A stretch of DNA of 64,000 nt from JBFLYH01 sp964630235 (GCA_964630235.1 CAZVUO010000002.1:310001-374000), one strand, 5' to 3'; numbered from the stretch's first letter, positions 55,001 through 63,710 are shown. Notes: generated by a model from the letters alone, not told the origin. Numbers and translations are program-made.

Positions 55001-55631
55001 CGGGGTTGAGCGCGTTGTCGCGGAATGACTGGAGCGCCTGGCGGTCCAGCAGGTTCTCCACGTCCGTCTCCGAAAGCGCCTCGATCTTCTGGATCTCGGC
55101 CGAGGTGCGGAACCCGTCGAAAAAGTGCAGGAACGGAATGCGGGTTTTTATGGCCGCCAGGTGCGCCACGGCGGCCAGGTCCATGATCTCCTGCACCGAG
55201 GAGGTGGCAAACAGCGCGAAACCGGTTTGGCGGGTCGCCATCACGTCGCTGTGGTCCCCGAAGATCGAAAGTGCATGCGCGGCCAGCGACCGGGCGGACA
55301 CGTGGAAAACCCCGGGTAGCAGTTCGCCGGAGACCTTGTACATATTGGGGATCATGAGCAAGAGCCCCTGAGAAGCGGTGAAGGTCGAGGCCAGGGCGCC
55401 GGCTTGCAGCGCGCCGTGCAGGGCGCCCGCGGCGCCGGCCTCGCTCTGCATCTCGGTGACGCGGACGACCTCGCCGAACAGGTTCTTCCGGCCCTGGGCC
55501 GCCCATTCGTCCACGTACTCGGCCATGGTGGACGACGGGGTGATGGGGTAGATGGCGGCCACTTCGCTGAACATGTACGCAATATGCGCGGCCGCGTAGT
55601 TGCCGTCACAGGTGATGAATTTTTTCGCCAT
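52053..55631 (-). CDS. nifJ: pyruvate:ferredoxin (flavodoxin) oxidoreductase, single chain
   Basis: 1192 aa, the usual length of homodimeric PFOR. Domain I TPP/pyruvate segment (ITPSSTMAEYVDEWA), domain III, a two-[4Fe-4S] ferredoxin domain (CIQCNQCAYVCPH and CTGCGNCADVCP), and the C-terminal TPP domain with GACAGCGETPYVKL, ATGCSSIYGG, GGDGWAYDIGYGGLDH and NTGGQASKSTP. It oxidises pyruvate to acetyl-CoA, CO2 and reduced ferredoxin, an oxygen-sensitive anaerobic step, and competes with ldh for pyruvate. GGGAG precedes the start. Confidence 0.97.
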   Translation of the reverse strand: MAKKFITCDGNYAAAHIAYMFSEVAAIYPITPSSTMAEYVDEWAAQGRKNLFGEVVRVTEMQSEAGAAGALHGALQAGALASTFTASQGLLLMIPNMYKVSGELLPGVFHVSARSLAAHALSIFGDHSDVMATRQTGFALFATSSVQEIMDLAAVAHLAAIKTRIPFLHFFDGFRTSAEIQKIEALSETDVENLLDRQALQSFRDNALNPEHPVTRGTAQNPDIYFQAREAANLFYDAVPDVVAHYMEELSRITGRKYRPFDYYGDPQAEHVVVAMGSVTDTLKEVIDAMLKKGEKVGLVAVHLYRPFSAKYFLQALPASAKRIAVLDRTKEPGATGEPLYLDVKDLLYGRPNAPLVVGGRYGLSSKDTTPAQMMAVFENLKTKEPKNRFTVGIVDDVSFASLPVLPEINVVPAGTFQAKFFGLGSDGTVGANKNTIKIIGDTTDKYCQAYFAYDSKKSGGVTISHLRFGDAPIRSPYYVSVPDFVACHVQSYLDKYDVLKGLKKGGTFLLNTLWTPEELDTHLPAHMKKYLADNEIAFYIINATQIAEDLGLGTRTNTIMQAAFFKISHVIDYALAEKEMKMMVEKTYGRKGEQVVKMNHDAIDRGQAVTKIAIPAAWKNVAVGRPAPDDDVPEFISRFVTPINNLKGDDLPVSAFKGREDGTLPPGTSAYEKRAIAVNVPEWLPENCIQCNQCAYVCPHAVIRPFLLNEAEMKGLPAGTKTLDAIGPAYKGLKFKIQVSVLDCTGCGNCADVCPAKTKALVMKPLASQEAEIARWDYFSKHVSYKDTLQPKTATLKNSQFAQPLFEFSGACAGCGETPYVKLITQLYGDRMLIANATGCSSIYGGSSPSTPYTTNAQGRGPAWANSLFEDNAEYGYGMAMGVGQLRERIAVLMQQARAAVKPETQAAFDEWTAGKDDAEKSKAASAKVLAALKGENHPAAAEILKLAQYLVKKSVWIFGGDGWAYDIGYGGLDHVIASGEDVNILVLDTEVYSNTGGQASKSTPVAAVAKFAASGKRIRKKDLGMMAMSYGYVYVAQVAIGANQNQYLRAIREAEAYPGPSLIIAYSPCINHGIRNMGQSQRQGKNAVECGYWHLYRFDPRLEKEGKNPFQLDSKEPKWAEFQNFLASEVRYSSLKKSFPAVADELFAAAEENAKWRYQSYVRLSKLDFAKPAAGSQPQAQPGKEAVLAE

Positions 55632-55817
55632 GATGAAAGCTCCCTTCGAGCATAATATGGTTATTTCAGGTCAACCGCCCGCAAAATCCCGGTTAAGCCT
55701 GTATGCCATTCCATTGCATTTCGATGTGGGAAGCATGGATTTTCATGGAATTGCATGGCACAAACGGGAGGGATTTTACCACAAACCATTCCGGATTGCA
55801 TTAAAAAACGCCGGCAG
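55632..55817. other. nifJ upstream region
   Basis: 186 bases without a gene, upstream of nifJ and downstream of recR. It has TGCCAT (55704-55709) and ATGGCA (55755-55760) as outer arms, with ATTCCAT (about 55707) and ATGGAAT (about 55745) as inner arms, which can form a hairpin or operator. TTGACC followed by AT-rich sequence (minus strand, about 55670-55645) could be the promoter, but spacing is not ideal. Confidence 0.4.
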
Positions 55818-56417
55818 CTACAGTTCCCTTCTCCCGGCCACGGCCTGGCCCAGGGTCACGTCGTCCGCGTATTCCAGGTTGCTCCCGGCCGGGAGGCCAC
55901 TGGCCAGGCGCGTGACCTTCACGCCCAGGGGCTTGATGAGCTTGCCCAGGTAGATGGCCGTGGCCTCGCCTTCCACATCCGGGTTGGTGGCCACCACCAC
56001 TTCCTTCACGGTCCCCTCCCGCAGCCGGTTGAGCAGTTCCGCGATCTTCAAATCATCCGGCCCGATCCCGTCCAGGGGCGAGAGCGTTCCCAGCAAAACG
56101 TGATAGCGGCCGCGGAAGACCCGCGCGCGTTCCAGGGAAAACACGTCATTGGGCTCCTCGACCACGCACAGCTGGGTTGCATCCCGGCGCGGGTCGCGGC
56201 AGATCGGGCACAGCTCCTCCTCGCACAGGGAGAAGCACGCGCTGCAGTAACGGATGCGGTCTTTGGCCTCCACCAGGGTTTGGGCCAAGCGCTCGACCGC
56301 GGCCCGTTCCTGCCGCAGGAGATAGAACGCGAGGCGCTGGGCGGTCTTGGGCCCGATGCCGGGCATGCGCCCCAGCTCCTCGATCATGCGCGCCAGCGTT
56401 CCGGCGTAGAGGGTCAT
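55818..56417 (-). CDS. recR: recombination mediator RecR
   Basis: 199 aa. Helix-hairpin-helix (MPGIGPKTAQRLAFYLL), Cys4 zinc finger (YCSACFSLCEEELCPIC), Toprim domain (VVEEPNDVFSLE, ATNPDVEGEATAIYL) and C-terminal Walker-like end. With RecFO it loads RecA at gaps. Its start overlaps the YbaB stop by 4 bases. Confidence 0.96.
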   Translation of the reverse strand: MTLYAGTLARMIEELGRMPGIGPKTAQRLAFYLLRQERAAVERLAQTLVEAKDRIRYCSACFSLCEEELCPICRDPRRDATQLCVVEEPNDVFSLERARVFRGRYHVLLGTLSPLDGIGPDDLKIAELLNRLREGTVKEVVVATNPDVEGEATAIYLGKLIKPLGVKVTRLASGLPAGSNLEYADDVTLGQAVAGRREL

Positions 56418-56719
56418 GCGTCCGGTCCCGGGCCCAGGCCGGGGATGGACCCCAGGTGGGAGGCGGCCAGGCGCTGCGCCCGGCTCAGGGCCTGGCTCAG
56501 GGCTTCCTCCACCAGGCGCTCCAGGCGGCCGGCGTCGTTTTGCGCCACCAGTGCCGGGTCGAGATGGATGCGTTTGACCTCCATGTTGCCCGAAAGCGCG
56601 ATGCGCACGGCGCCGCCCGCGGCCTGGCCCTCGGCGCTCAGGTTTTTCAGCGCCGAGCGGGCCTTTTTCAGTTCAGACTGCATGCTCTGCAGCTGCTTGG
56701 CCAGATTCATGAAATTCAT
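56414..56719 (-). CDS. YbaB/EbfC family nucleoid-associated protein
   Basis: 101 aa: N-terminal helix MNLAKQLQSMQSELKKARSAL, beta-strand core (GGAVRIALSGNMEVKRIHLDPAL) and C-terminal helix. It binds DNA as a dimer. Overlaps dnaX and recR by 4 bases each, in the conserved dnaX-ybaB-recR order. Confidence 0.94.
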   Translation of the reverse strand: MNFMNLAKQLQSMQSELKKARSALKNLSAEGQAAGGAVRIALSGNMEVKRIHLDPALVAQNDAGRLERLVEEALSQALSRAQRLAASHLGSIPGLGPGPDA

Positions 56720-58389
56720 TTGGGACCTCCGGCCGGCGGTTTCCGGATCACGTCCACGATCTGGCCGCCGAACATTTCCAGGGTCTTCTGCACCAGGGGC
56801 TCCCGCTGGGCGATCTCCTCGAATTCCTTCTCCCGCGCCGGCGCTTCGGTTTCCGCCTTGGCCGCGGCCGGCTGTTTGAGGCGCATGCGCGTGGGGCGGC
56901 CGAGTTCGGCCTTGAGCGCCGCTTCCACCACGCGGCGTGCCTCGTCCTGTTCCAGCCCGGTGGCGTGATAGGCCGAGGCGCAGGTGAACTCCACCCAGCC
57001 CTCCTCGCCGGCGGACACGGTCACGTCGCGCAGCAGGGCCTGCAGGCGGCGGTTCTGGTTGCCGACCGCGAGCAGCACCGCGGGCCAGGCCTGGCGGACC
57101 TTATCCACATACGTCTCGGGCGGCACTTCCTCCAGCGCGTCCGCCACCAGGGCCGGTTCGCCTGCGGCCGCGTCGGGCGCGGGGCTGGCAGGCCTGGCCT
57201 CGGCGCGCGGTGCCGGCGCGGCCGGCCGGGGCCCGCCCTCCCCCAGCCGCCCTTCCAGCGCCAGCAATTGCGACCACACGGTCTCCAGGGACACCACGCG
57301 GTCCGCGCCGCATAACTGCAGCAACAGCAGTTCCAGGAGCAGGCGGGGATGCTGGGTATAGCGCAGCTGGTCGTCCGTGGCCGCGGCCAGCTTGGCGATC
57401 TGCAGAAGTTCCTCGAGCGGGAACTGCCTGGCCTGTTTGACCAGCTCCTCGGCGCGGTAGCCGGCCAGGCTGGGCAGGTCCTGCGGGGCGGACACGGCGC
57501 GCGCGAGCACCAGGCGGCGCCAGTACTCCACCCAGTCCTTCATGAACAGGCGCAGGTCCGCGCCCCCGGCGACCAGCTGTTCCACGATCTCAAGGGCTTT
57601 CGCGGCGTCCCGCTTGGACACGGCGTCCACCATCCCGGAAAACACTTCGGCGGCCACCAGGCCCAGCACCGTGACCACGTCCTGGGCCGTGACCCGCTGC
57701 CCGCTGTAGCTCACGATCTGGTCCAGGAGGCTCTGCGCGTCGCGCAAACTGCCGTCCGCGCCCCGGGCGATCACCTCCAGGGCCTCGGGCTCCACGGTGA
57801 TCGTTTCGGCCGCGGCCATGGTGGAGAGCCGGGTGACGATCTCCTTGGTCGCAATGCGCCGGAAATCGAAGCGCTGGCAGCGGCTCACGATGGTGGCCGG
57901 CACCTTGTGCGCCTCGGTCGTGGCCAGGATGAACAGGGTGTGGGCCGGCGGTTCTTCCAGGGTCTTGAGCAGGGCGTTGAAGGCCGCGTTGCTCATCATG
58001 TGGACCTCGTCAATGATGATGACCTTGTAGCGGCAGGAGACCGGCGCGTAGCGGACCTTTTCCCGCAGGTCGCGGGCGTCGTCCACCAGGCCGTTGGAGG
58101 CCGCGTCAATCTCGATGACATCGGTGGACCCGCCGCCGCCGATCTCCTCGCAGCGCACGCAGTGGTTGCACGGCTCCCCGCCCTCCTGGGGGGAGAGGCA
58201 GTTCACGGCCTTGGCCAGCAGGCGCGCCGTGGTGGTCTTGCCCACGCCGCGCGGGCCGGTGAACAGGTAGGCGTGGGAGATGCGGTTGGCGCCAATGGCG
58301 TTCTTCAAGGTCTGCATCACGTGGGCCTGACCGACCACGGACTCGAAGGTTTGCGGCCGCCACTTGCGGGCCATGACGATGTAAGACAT
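56716..58389 (-). CDS. dnaX: DNA polymerase III subunit tau/gamma
   Basis: 557 aa. AAA+ clamp-loader domain: Walker A GPRGVGKTTTARLLAKAVNC, Cys4 zinc module (EPCNHCVRCEEI), Walker B VIIIDEVHMMSNAAFNALLKTLEEPP, sensor-1 ATTEAHKVPATI and SRC motif FRRIA context. C-terminal half holds domain III and a Pro/Ala-rich region before the tau-like end. I see no A6-type slippery site, so a gamma product by frameshifting is not suggested. Confidence 0.95.
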   Translation of the reverse strand: MSYIVMARKWRPQTFESVVGQAHVMQTLKNAIGANRISHAYLFTGPRGVGKTTTARLLAKAVNCLSPQEGGEPCNHCVRCEEIGGGGSTDVIEIDAASNGLVDDARDLREKVRYAPVSCRYKVIIIDEVHMMSNAAFNALLKTLEEPPAHTLFILATTEAHKVPATIVSRCQRFDFRRIATKEIVTRLSTMAAAETITVEPEALEVIARGADGSLRDAQSLLDQIVSYSGQRVTAQDVVTVLGLVAAEVFSGMVDAVSKRDAAKALEIVEQLVAGGADLRLFMKDWVEYWRRLVLARAVSAPQDLPSLAGYRAEELVKQARQFPLEELLQIAKLAAATDDQLRYTQHPRLLLELLLLQLCGADRVVSLETVWSQLLALEGRLGEGGPRPAAPAPRAEARPASPAPDAAAGEPALVADALEEVPPETYVDKVRQAWPAVLLAVGNQNRRLQALLRDVTVSAGEEGWVEFTCASAYHATGLEQDEARRVVEAALKAELGRPTRMRLKQPAAAKAETEAPAREKEFEEIAQREPLVQKTLEMFGGQIVDVIRKPPAGGPK

Positions 58390-58450
58390 GCGTGCTCCTT
58401 AAGCGTTGGCGTTGCGACGAGGAAAGAGAGGATGTACGAAACAGGCGGTT

Positions 58451-58480
58451 ATTCTACACTGGGCGTGGCCAAAGGGTCAA
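58451..58480 (-). promoter_or_regulatory. sigma-70 promoter for dnaX-ybaB-recR
   Basis: On the minus strand TTGACC (58480-58475), 18 bases, TAGAAT (58456-58451). Five of six matches in both hexamers. Leader of about 55 bases to the dnaX ATG at 58389, which has AAGGAG upstream. Confidence 0.7.
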
Positions 58481-58518
58481 GGCCGCGGCCCGTGATAGCG
58501 AACTCCACCTAATCATAT

Positions 58519-58681
58519 CCCCCTCCCTTGAGGGACTGTGTTGTAACTGTGTTTTTTGACTGTTTCGTCACCCCGGTGAAAACCGGGGTCCAGAAAGACC
58601 TTGAAAACCAAGGCCGCTGGATTCCGGCTTTCGCCGGAATGACGAACCAAAACTGTTGTGACACAGCCTCGAGGGGGAGGG
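58519..58681. repeat. MITE-like palindromic element
   Basis: About 163 bases with imperfect terminal inverted arms (CCCTCCCTTGAGGGACTGTG at 58521 against the complement of ACACAGCCTCGAGGGGGAGG at the right end). Inside are two strong hairpins: ACCCCGG-CCGGGGT (58570-58589) and ATTCCGGC-GCCGGAAT (58621-58640). The right end touches the stop of the glycosyltransferase gene and could also act as its 3' structure. No coding capacity. Confidence 0.65.
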
Positions 58682-58682
58682 A

Positions 58683-59822
58683 TTACTCTTTGCCGCCGAG
58701 CGCCTCCACATAGTTCGCCAGGGTCTTTTGCGCCGTGAGCTCCCAGGTGAAATGTTTGGCCTGCAGGTACCCGGCCAGGGCCAGCCGGTGGGCCTCGTTG
58801 GGGTCGGTGAGGATCTGCAGGGTCTCCGCGCAAATGCTCCGCGGATCCTCGGGGTTGGCGTACCGGACCGCGTTCGCGGCCAGCTCCGGGATGGCCCCCG
58901 CCCTGGAGGTCAGCACCGGCACGCCCAGGTGGAATGCCTGCAAGAGCGGCAGGCCGAACCCTTCGGCGCGCGTGGGATACGCGAACACCGCGGCGCCCTG
59001 AAACAGGGCGGTCAGCATTTTTTCCGGAATGTAGCCCAGGATGCGCAGGCGGTCCTGCAGTCCCAGCTGGTTCACCAGCTCCGGGACCCGGGAGCGCTCG
59101 GCCTTTTCGAACCCGGCCAGGACCAGCATCTGCAGGGCCGAACGCGGCATGCGGGCGAAGGCGCGCACCAAGTTGGCGTTGTTCTTGCGCAGGTCAATGG
59201 CTCCGAAGCCCAGCATGTACGGCTGCTTGATCTTGAGCTCGTTCAGGATCTCCTGCACCTCGCCCTCGATCAGGGCCGGATGCAGGTGCGGCTGGGCCAG
59301 GGGCACCACGCGGATGTTTTCCACGGGCAGGCGAAGTTTGTTGATCAGTTCGGACTGCGAGTGTTCCGAATCCGTCAGGATGCGCCGCGCCCGCCGGGCG
59401 CCCCGCCGCACGGTGAGACGGTAGTACCCGTGCGCGAAAAACTGGCGCGGGTACACGCGGCCGGTGATCTCACCCATGCGTCTTAGAAAAATCACGTCGT
59501 GGATGGTCACCACGTGCGGCACCGCCGAGCGCAAGGCCGAGGCGTTGGCCGTAAAGTGGACCAGGCTGGCGCCGGCGCGGTGGGCCAGGCCGGGCAGCAC
59601 GAACTGCTCCCACACCGCGGGATTGCCGCCCACGGCCCAGAGGCGCTCCACCGCGTGCAGGCCAGGCCAGGGGTCGTCGCCCGCGCGCCGGTCCAGGGCC
59701 ACCTTGACGCCCACCGGGCCCGAGAGGCCGGCCAGCGCCGCGACCAGGCGCTGGGCGTAAATGCCCATGCCCCGGGGACGGCCCTGGGCCGGGCGCCCGT
59801 CCACGAGCACGAAGGGCCTCAT
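58683..59822 (-). CDS. GT4-family glycosyltransferase 1 of cluster
   Basis: 379 aa from ATG 59822, overlapping the radical SAM stop (ATGA). N-terminal DGRPAQGRPRGMGIYAQRLV and HDVIFLRR, donor domain GFGAIDLRKNNANLVRAFARMP and donor-binding AYPTRAEGFGLPLLQAFHLGVPVLTS (E-x7-E type). It resembles mannosyl- or rhamnosyltransferases of O-antigen and capsule clusters. Acceptor not assignable. Confidence 0.9.
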   Translation of the reverse strand: MRPFVLVDGRPAQGRPRGMGIYAQRLVAALAGLSGPVGVKVALDRRAGDDPWPGLHAVERLWAVGGNPAVWEQFVLPGLAHRAGASLVHFTANASALRSAVPHVVTIHDVIFLRRMGEITGRVYPRQFFAHGYYRLTVRRGARRARRILTDSEHSQSELINKLRLPVENIRVVPLAQPHLHPALIEGEVQEILNELKIKQPYMLGFGAIDLRKNNANLVRAFARMPRSALQMLVLAGFEKAERSRVPELVNQLGLQDRLRILGYIPEKMLTALFQGAAVFAYPTRAEGFGLPLLQAFHLGVPVLTSRAGAIPELAANAVRYANPEDPRSICAETLQILTDPNEAHRLALAGYLQAKHFTWELTAQKTLANYVEALGGKE

Positions 59823-61300
59823 TTGGTCCCTCCGGCGGCCCAGCGGCGGGAGGCGGCCCGGACCCATTTCCAGGGGAATAAAACGGCTTTGGCCACCAGC
59901 AGCAGTTCATGGGCGATCTCGAACAGGTTGCGGCGCAGGAGCCGGCCCGGCCACCAGAAGCTCAGATGGTAGCGGAGATAGCGCCGGCGGGAGAACCGTT
60001 CGGCCTCGGCGTACGCCCGGCGCCGCGCCTCGGCCGGGAACACCGGCGTCTCGAAGACCGGTTCGGGGCTCAGATGGTCGAAAGCCAGGTAATCGGGGTT
60101 CAAAAATTTTCCCTCCTGATGGGCGTGCGCCCACAAGCGGGTGCCGGGATACGGCAGGGCCTGGTAAAACGCCGGCAATTCGATGCCCGTTTCCCGCGCG
60201 AACCGGATCGAGGCGCGCACGGTTTCCAGCGTGTCGTCCGGGTTGCCGATCATGAACATGCCCAGCACCTGGATGCCCGCGTCCTGGCACATCCGCACCG
60301 CGGCGGCCATGTCCTCGGGCGTCTCCTTTTTCCCGATCGCGGCCAGCACCCCGGGGTCCACGGACTCGATGCCCAGGGACACCCGGTGGCAGCCGGCGCG
60401 CCGCATTTTTCTCACCAGGTCGGGCGTGACCGTGTCGGCCCGCAGGCCCTGGACCACCCAGTTGAGCTTGAGGCGCCGCTTCATCATCTCGTCGCAGAGC
60501 CCGGAAATATGGCGGCCGTCAAAGGCCAGATTGTCGTCGTTGAAATGCACCAGCCGGCGCCCCCAGCGGCGGGTGAGCCAGGCCAGTTCCTCCGCGACGT
60601 GCTCGGGCCCGCGCCGGATCCACTGGCTGCCCCAAATCGTCTGGATGGCGCAGAACGCGCAATCCATGGGGCAGCCGCGGCTCGTGAGCAGTGCGTGCTG
60701 GCGGTAACGCCGCATGGGAAACAGGTGCCACGCCGGAAATGGCAGGCTGTCCAGGTCCTTGATGCGGGGCGCGGCCGGATTGGCGCGCACGCTGCCCTGG
60801 TCGCGGAAAACCAGGCCCGGAACCTGGGACAGCACCTCCGCCTTGGCGTAACCGTTGCGTTTGAGCACTTCCACGAAATCCGGCGCCGCGGTTTCACCCT
60901 CGCCCCGCAGGGCGAAGTCCACGGCCGGATCGGCCAGACTGCCTGCGGGATCCACGGCCACGTGCGGCCCGCCGAGCACCACCGGCACCGAGGGAAAGCG
61001 CTGTTTGACCAGGCGCGCGGCCATCACGGCTTCGCGGAACGTAAAACTGGTGGCGGTCACGCCCACCAGCTGGACCGGATGCGACAGGAACCGCCGTACT
61101 TCCTGGTGCGTGGCCACGCCCGCGTCCAGCACCGCCACCTGGTTGCCCGAGCGTTCCAGGCTCGCGGCCACATAAGCGAGGCCCAGGGAAGGCAGCAGCC
61201 GCCGGCCGGGCCGCTTGCGGGTCTGGGCCGCGGCCAGGCCCTCCGGGTCAATCAGAGCCACGCGCCAGTCCGGCGACGGGGCGAAGGGTTCGGAATTCAC
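59819..61300 (-). CDS. B12-binding-domain radical SAM enzyme
   Basis: 493 aa. N-terminal cobalamin-binding-like Rossmann domain (about 14-170; VALIDPEG, SLGLAYVAASLERSGNQVAVLDA, VVLGGPHV), radical SAM core with Cys210-x3-Cys214-x2-Cys217 (SRGCPMDCAFCAI), SLGIESVDPGVLAAIGK and GMFMIGNPDDTLETV. A basic, partly hydrophobic C-terminus (FWWPGRLLRRNLFEIAHELLLVAKAVLF) may touch the membrane. Enzymes like this (BchE/HpnJ type) methylate or cyclise lipids and cofactors. Lying inside a glycosyltransferase operon, it may modify the glycan's lipid anchor or a sugar; this is inference. Confidence 0.88.
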   Translation of the reverse strand: MNSEPFAPSPDWRVALIDPEGLAAAQTRKRPGRRLLPSLGLAYVAASLERSGNQVAVLDAGVATHQEVRRFLSHPVQLVGVTATSFTFREAVMAARLVKQRFPSVPVVLGGPHVAVDPAGSLADPAVDFALRGEGETAAPDFVEVLKRNGYAKAEVLSQVPGLVFRDQGSVRANPAAPRIKDLDSLPFPAWHLFPMRRYRQHALLTSRGCPMDCAFCAIQTIWGSQWIRRGPEHVAEELAWLTRRWGRRLVHFNDDNLAFDGRHISGLCDEMMKRRLKLNWVVQGLRADTVTPDLVRKMRRAGCHRVSLGIESVDPGVLAAIGKKETPEDMAAAVRMCQDAGIQVLGMFMIGNPDDTLETVRASIRFARETGIELPAFYQALPYPGTRLWAHAHQEGKFLNPDYLAFDHLSPEPVFETPVFPAEARRRAYAEAERFSRRRYLRYHLSFWWPGRLLRRNLFEIAHELLLVAKAVLFPWKWVRAASRRWAAGGTK

Positions 61301-62466
61301 TGACGCTCCTTCCGCAGGGTTTGAAAAAGTTCGCGGTGCTGCTGCCCGATGGTTTTCCAGCCGAAGGCGGCGGAAAGTTCGCGGGAGGCCTGCCGCAGCC
61401 GGATCCGCAGCGCCTGGTCTTGCAACAGCCGGTCCAGGGCCCGCGCCAGCGCGGCGGGAGAATGCTCCACCATTAGCATATTGCGCTCATTTTGAAAAGG
61501 CCCTTCCGCTCCCTTCTCCGGGGCGGTGGTGACCACCGGCAGTCCTTGCGCCAGGCAGGCCAGCAAACTGCCCCGCTTTTGCGAGACCCCGTCACGGAAC
61601 GGCAGAACCGCGCAATCAGCGCTGGCCAGGCGCTCGGCTGTCTTTGGAGCCGGCGCGTAATCCGGCCGCAGGGTGATACCGGAAAGACCGCTGCGTTCGA
61701 TCAGTCCGGCCAGCCGGCGCTGGTAAGCGTCGCGGCCCGAGAGCTGGGACAAGAGCAGCAATTTAAGTTCCGGGTGCCGCGGCTTAAGCTGCGCCAAAGC
61801 GGCCAGCAGGAGCTCCATGCCCTTGGGCGGGTTGGCGAACCCGAAGAAGGCCACGGCAAAATCGCCCGGCCCGATCCCCAGGGCCCGGCGGCCGGCTTCG
61901 CGGTCAAAGGCCTGCCCCGCGGACGGCAGGTTGGAACCGATCGGGATGTGCACGCAACGCGCCTGGCAGGCCGGATGCAGTTTGAAGGCCGCGGCCTGGT
62001 CCGCCGGATCCACTAGCACGACCCGGTCCGAATAGCGCAGGGCCGGAAGCGCCCGCCAGCGGGTCCAGGGCCGGAAGTATCTCAGCTCGTGCAGGGTGGT
62101 CACCAGCGGCAGGCCCGGGAACCAGCGGCGCAGATAGGCTGGCAGCAGGTTCACGGCCAGACTGCGGCCATAGGCCGCGGTCGGCCATTGGAACAGCACC
62201 ACGTCGGGCCGCAGGGCCGCGACCTCCGCCTTCACCTGGGCCAGCATGCCCCAGGACCAGCGCCGGACCAGGGGCTTGACCTCCAGGCCGTCGGCGCGGA
62301 CCGCGGCCGGGTCCGCGGACAAGCTGGTCAGCACTTTCACTTGGACGCCGGTCCGGGCCAGTTCCTGGCACAGGCAGGCCGTGTAGTCCCCCACCCCGCA
62401 GCGGAGCGGCGGCCAGGTGCCGCTCACGACCAGGAGCAGGAGGCTGGAGGAACGTTCAGACGGCAT
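61297..62466 (-). CDS. GT4-family glycosyltransferase 2 of cluster
   Basis: 389 aa from ATG 62466, which overlaps the upstream gene by 11 bases. N-terminal GTWPPLRCGVGDYTACL, donor domain FFGFANPPKGMELLLAAL, LRPDYAPAPKTAERLASADCAVLPFRDGVSQKRGSLLACLAQGLPVVTT. The usual first Glu of the E-x7-E motif is not obvious (DGVSQKRGSLLACLAQ), as in several GT4 subgroups. Its stop overlaps the radical SAM start by 4 bases. Confidence 0.88.
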   Translation of the reverse strand: MPSERSSSLLLLVVSGTWPPLRCGVGDYTACLCQELARTGVQVKVLTSLSADPAAVRADGLEVKPLVRRWSWGMLAQVKAEVAALRPDVVLFQWPTAAYGRSLAVNLLPAYLRRWFPGLPLVTTLHELRYFRPWTRWRALPALRYSDRVVLVDPADQAAAFKLHPACQARCVHIPIGSNLPSAGQAFDREAGRRALGIGPGDFAVAFFGFANPPKGMELLLAALAQLKPRHPELKLLLLSQLSGRDAYQRRLAGLIERSGLSGITLRPDYAPAPKTAERLASADCAVLPFRDGVSQKRGSLLACLAQGLPVVTTAPEKGAEGPFQNERNMLMVEHSPAALARALDRLLQDQALRIRLRQASRELSAAFGWKTIGQQHRELFQTLRKERQ

Positions 62467-63628
62467 GGCCGCTCTTTTCCGGCTCCAGCGCCTCGGCGTA
62501 AATGCTGCGCACCTGCGCGGCGACCTTGTCCCAGGCATGCGCTTGGGTCCAGCCGCGGGCCGCGAGGCTGAGCGCCTGGCGCCGGCCCGGGTCCGCCAGC
62601 AGATCTCGCAGTTGGCGGGCCAGGTCCTCGGCGTCGCCCGCACGGAACAGGGCCACGCTGGCCTGCTCCCTCGCGACCTCCTGGAAATATTCCAGGTCCG
62701 AGGCCAGCACCGGCCTGCCCTGCGCCAGGACCACGGACAGCGCGTAGGAGGAGGTCCCGGCCAGATAGGGCAAGAGCACCACGTCGCTGGCCGCGAGCAG
62801 GTCCGCGAGGTCCTGCGGGTCCAGGTACCCGGTCAGGCGCACCGACGGCCCGGCGGACCGCGCCGCCAGGCCCACGGCCTGCGCATAGGGCTGGTCCTGG
62901 TCCGAGAACGGCCGGCCCACGATCATCAGCGTGGCCTGGGGCCGCAGGCGCTGCCATGCGTCCAGGGCGAGCAGGTGGCCCTTGGAGGGGATGAGGAACC
63001 CGAAGATGGTCACGATCGGTCCGCTGATCGCCCAGCGCTGGCGCGCTGCTTCCGGCCGAGCGGCCAAAGGCCGGCCGGGCGCGCCCTGCGGCAGCAAACG
63101 CAGCTGGGTAGCGTCCAGGCCCCTGGCCAGCAGGGCCTGGAAATGCCCGCGGGTGTGGACCAGCACGCGGCGGCTGGTCCTGAACTGCCCGCCCTGCACG
63201 AAGCGGCTCCAGCCCAGGGCGCGGTACGCGGCCTCGCGGCCGCCGCGCAGCAGGCGTTTCCACCAGGGCCCGCCGGTGAACGGTTCCAGCCGGGTGTGCA
63301 CCGTGACCACGTGCGGCACCGGCAGGGCCTTGGCCAGCAGGGGCCAGTAGTTGTTCCACGGGTCCCGGCCGCCGAAATAGACGTATTCGTGCTGCACGTG
63401 CGCCAGGTCGCAATCCGAGCAGGCGCGGGCCAGGTTGCGGTAGTAGCCCGCGCGGCGGACGCCGTGCTTGAGCGGCACCACCTTCACGTCCACTGCGGGC
63501 CGCAAAGCGTCCACCAAGGAATGCGTGAAATCCGCGATGCCGCAGGGTTCGTCCCACGAGGTCATCATGGCCACGCGCAGGGGCCGGCCGGGAGCTGAAG
63601 GGCGGGAGTGGGGTTCAAGGAAGGTCAT
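62456..63628 (-). CDS. GT4-family glycosyltransferase 3 of cluster
   Basis: 390 aa. N-terminal MTSWDEPCGIADFTHSLVDAL and HVQHEYVYFGG, donor domain IFGFLIPSKGHLLALDAWQRL, LTGYLDPQDLADLLAASDVVLLPYLAGTSSYALSVVLAQGRPVLAS. CGIADFT at the N-terminus matches the CGVGDYT of the next gene, so the two glycosyltransferases are likely paralogues acting in sequence on one glycan. First of four overlapping genes ending at 58683. Confidence 0.9.
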   Translation of the reverse strand: MTFLEPHSRPSAPGRPLRVAMMTSWDEPCGIADFTHSLVDALRPAVDVKVVPLKHGVRRAGYYRNLARACSDCDLAHVQHEYVYFGGRDPWNNYWPLLAKALPVPHVVTVHTRLEPFTGGPWWKRLLRGGREAAYRALGWSRFVQGGQFRTSRRVLVHTRGHFQALLARGLDATQLRLLPQGAPGRPLAARPEAARQRWAISGPIVTIFGFLIPSKGHLLALDAWQRLRPQATLMIVGRPFSDQDQPYAQAVGLAARSAGPSVRLTGYLDPQDLADLLAASDVVLLPYLAGTSSYALSVVLAQGRPVLASDLEYFQEVAREQASVALFRAGDAEDLARQLRDLLADPGRRQALSLAARGWTQAHAWDKVAAQVRSIYAEALEPEKSGHAV

Positions 63629-63710
63629 GCACAGGTCCTGGTCAGGAAATGTTCAAGGCGTGGAAAGATTGTAAAACTTTTTTGCGGATTTGTCAGTAAG
63701 GGTCTTGGGA

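Noticed and set aside
55704..55760. Inverted arms upstream of nifJ as a Rex or FNR site
   Set aside because: The arms do not match TTGTGA-N6-TCACAA (Rex) or TTGAT-N4-ATCAA (FNR); left as an unnamed dyad.
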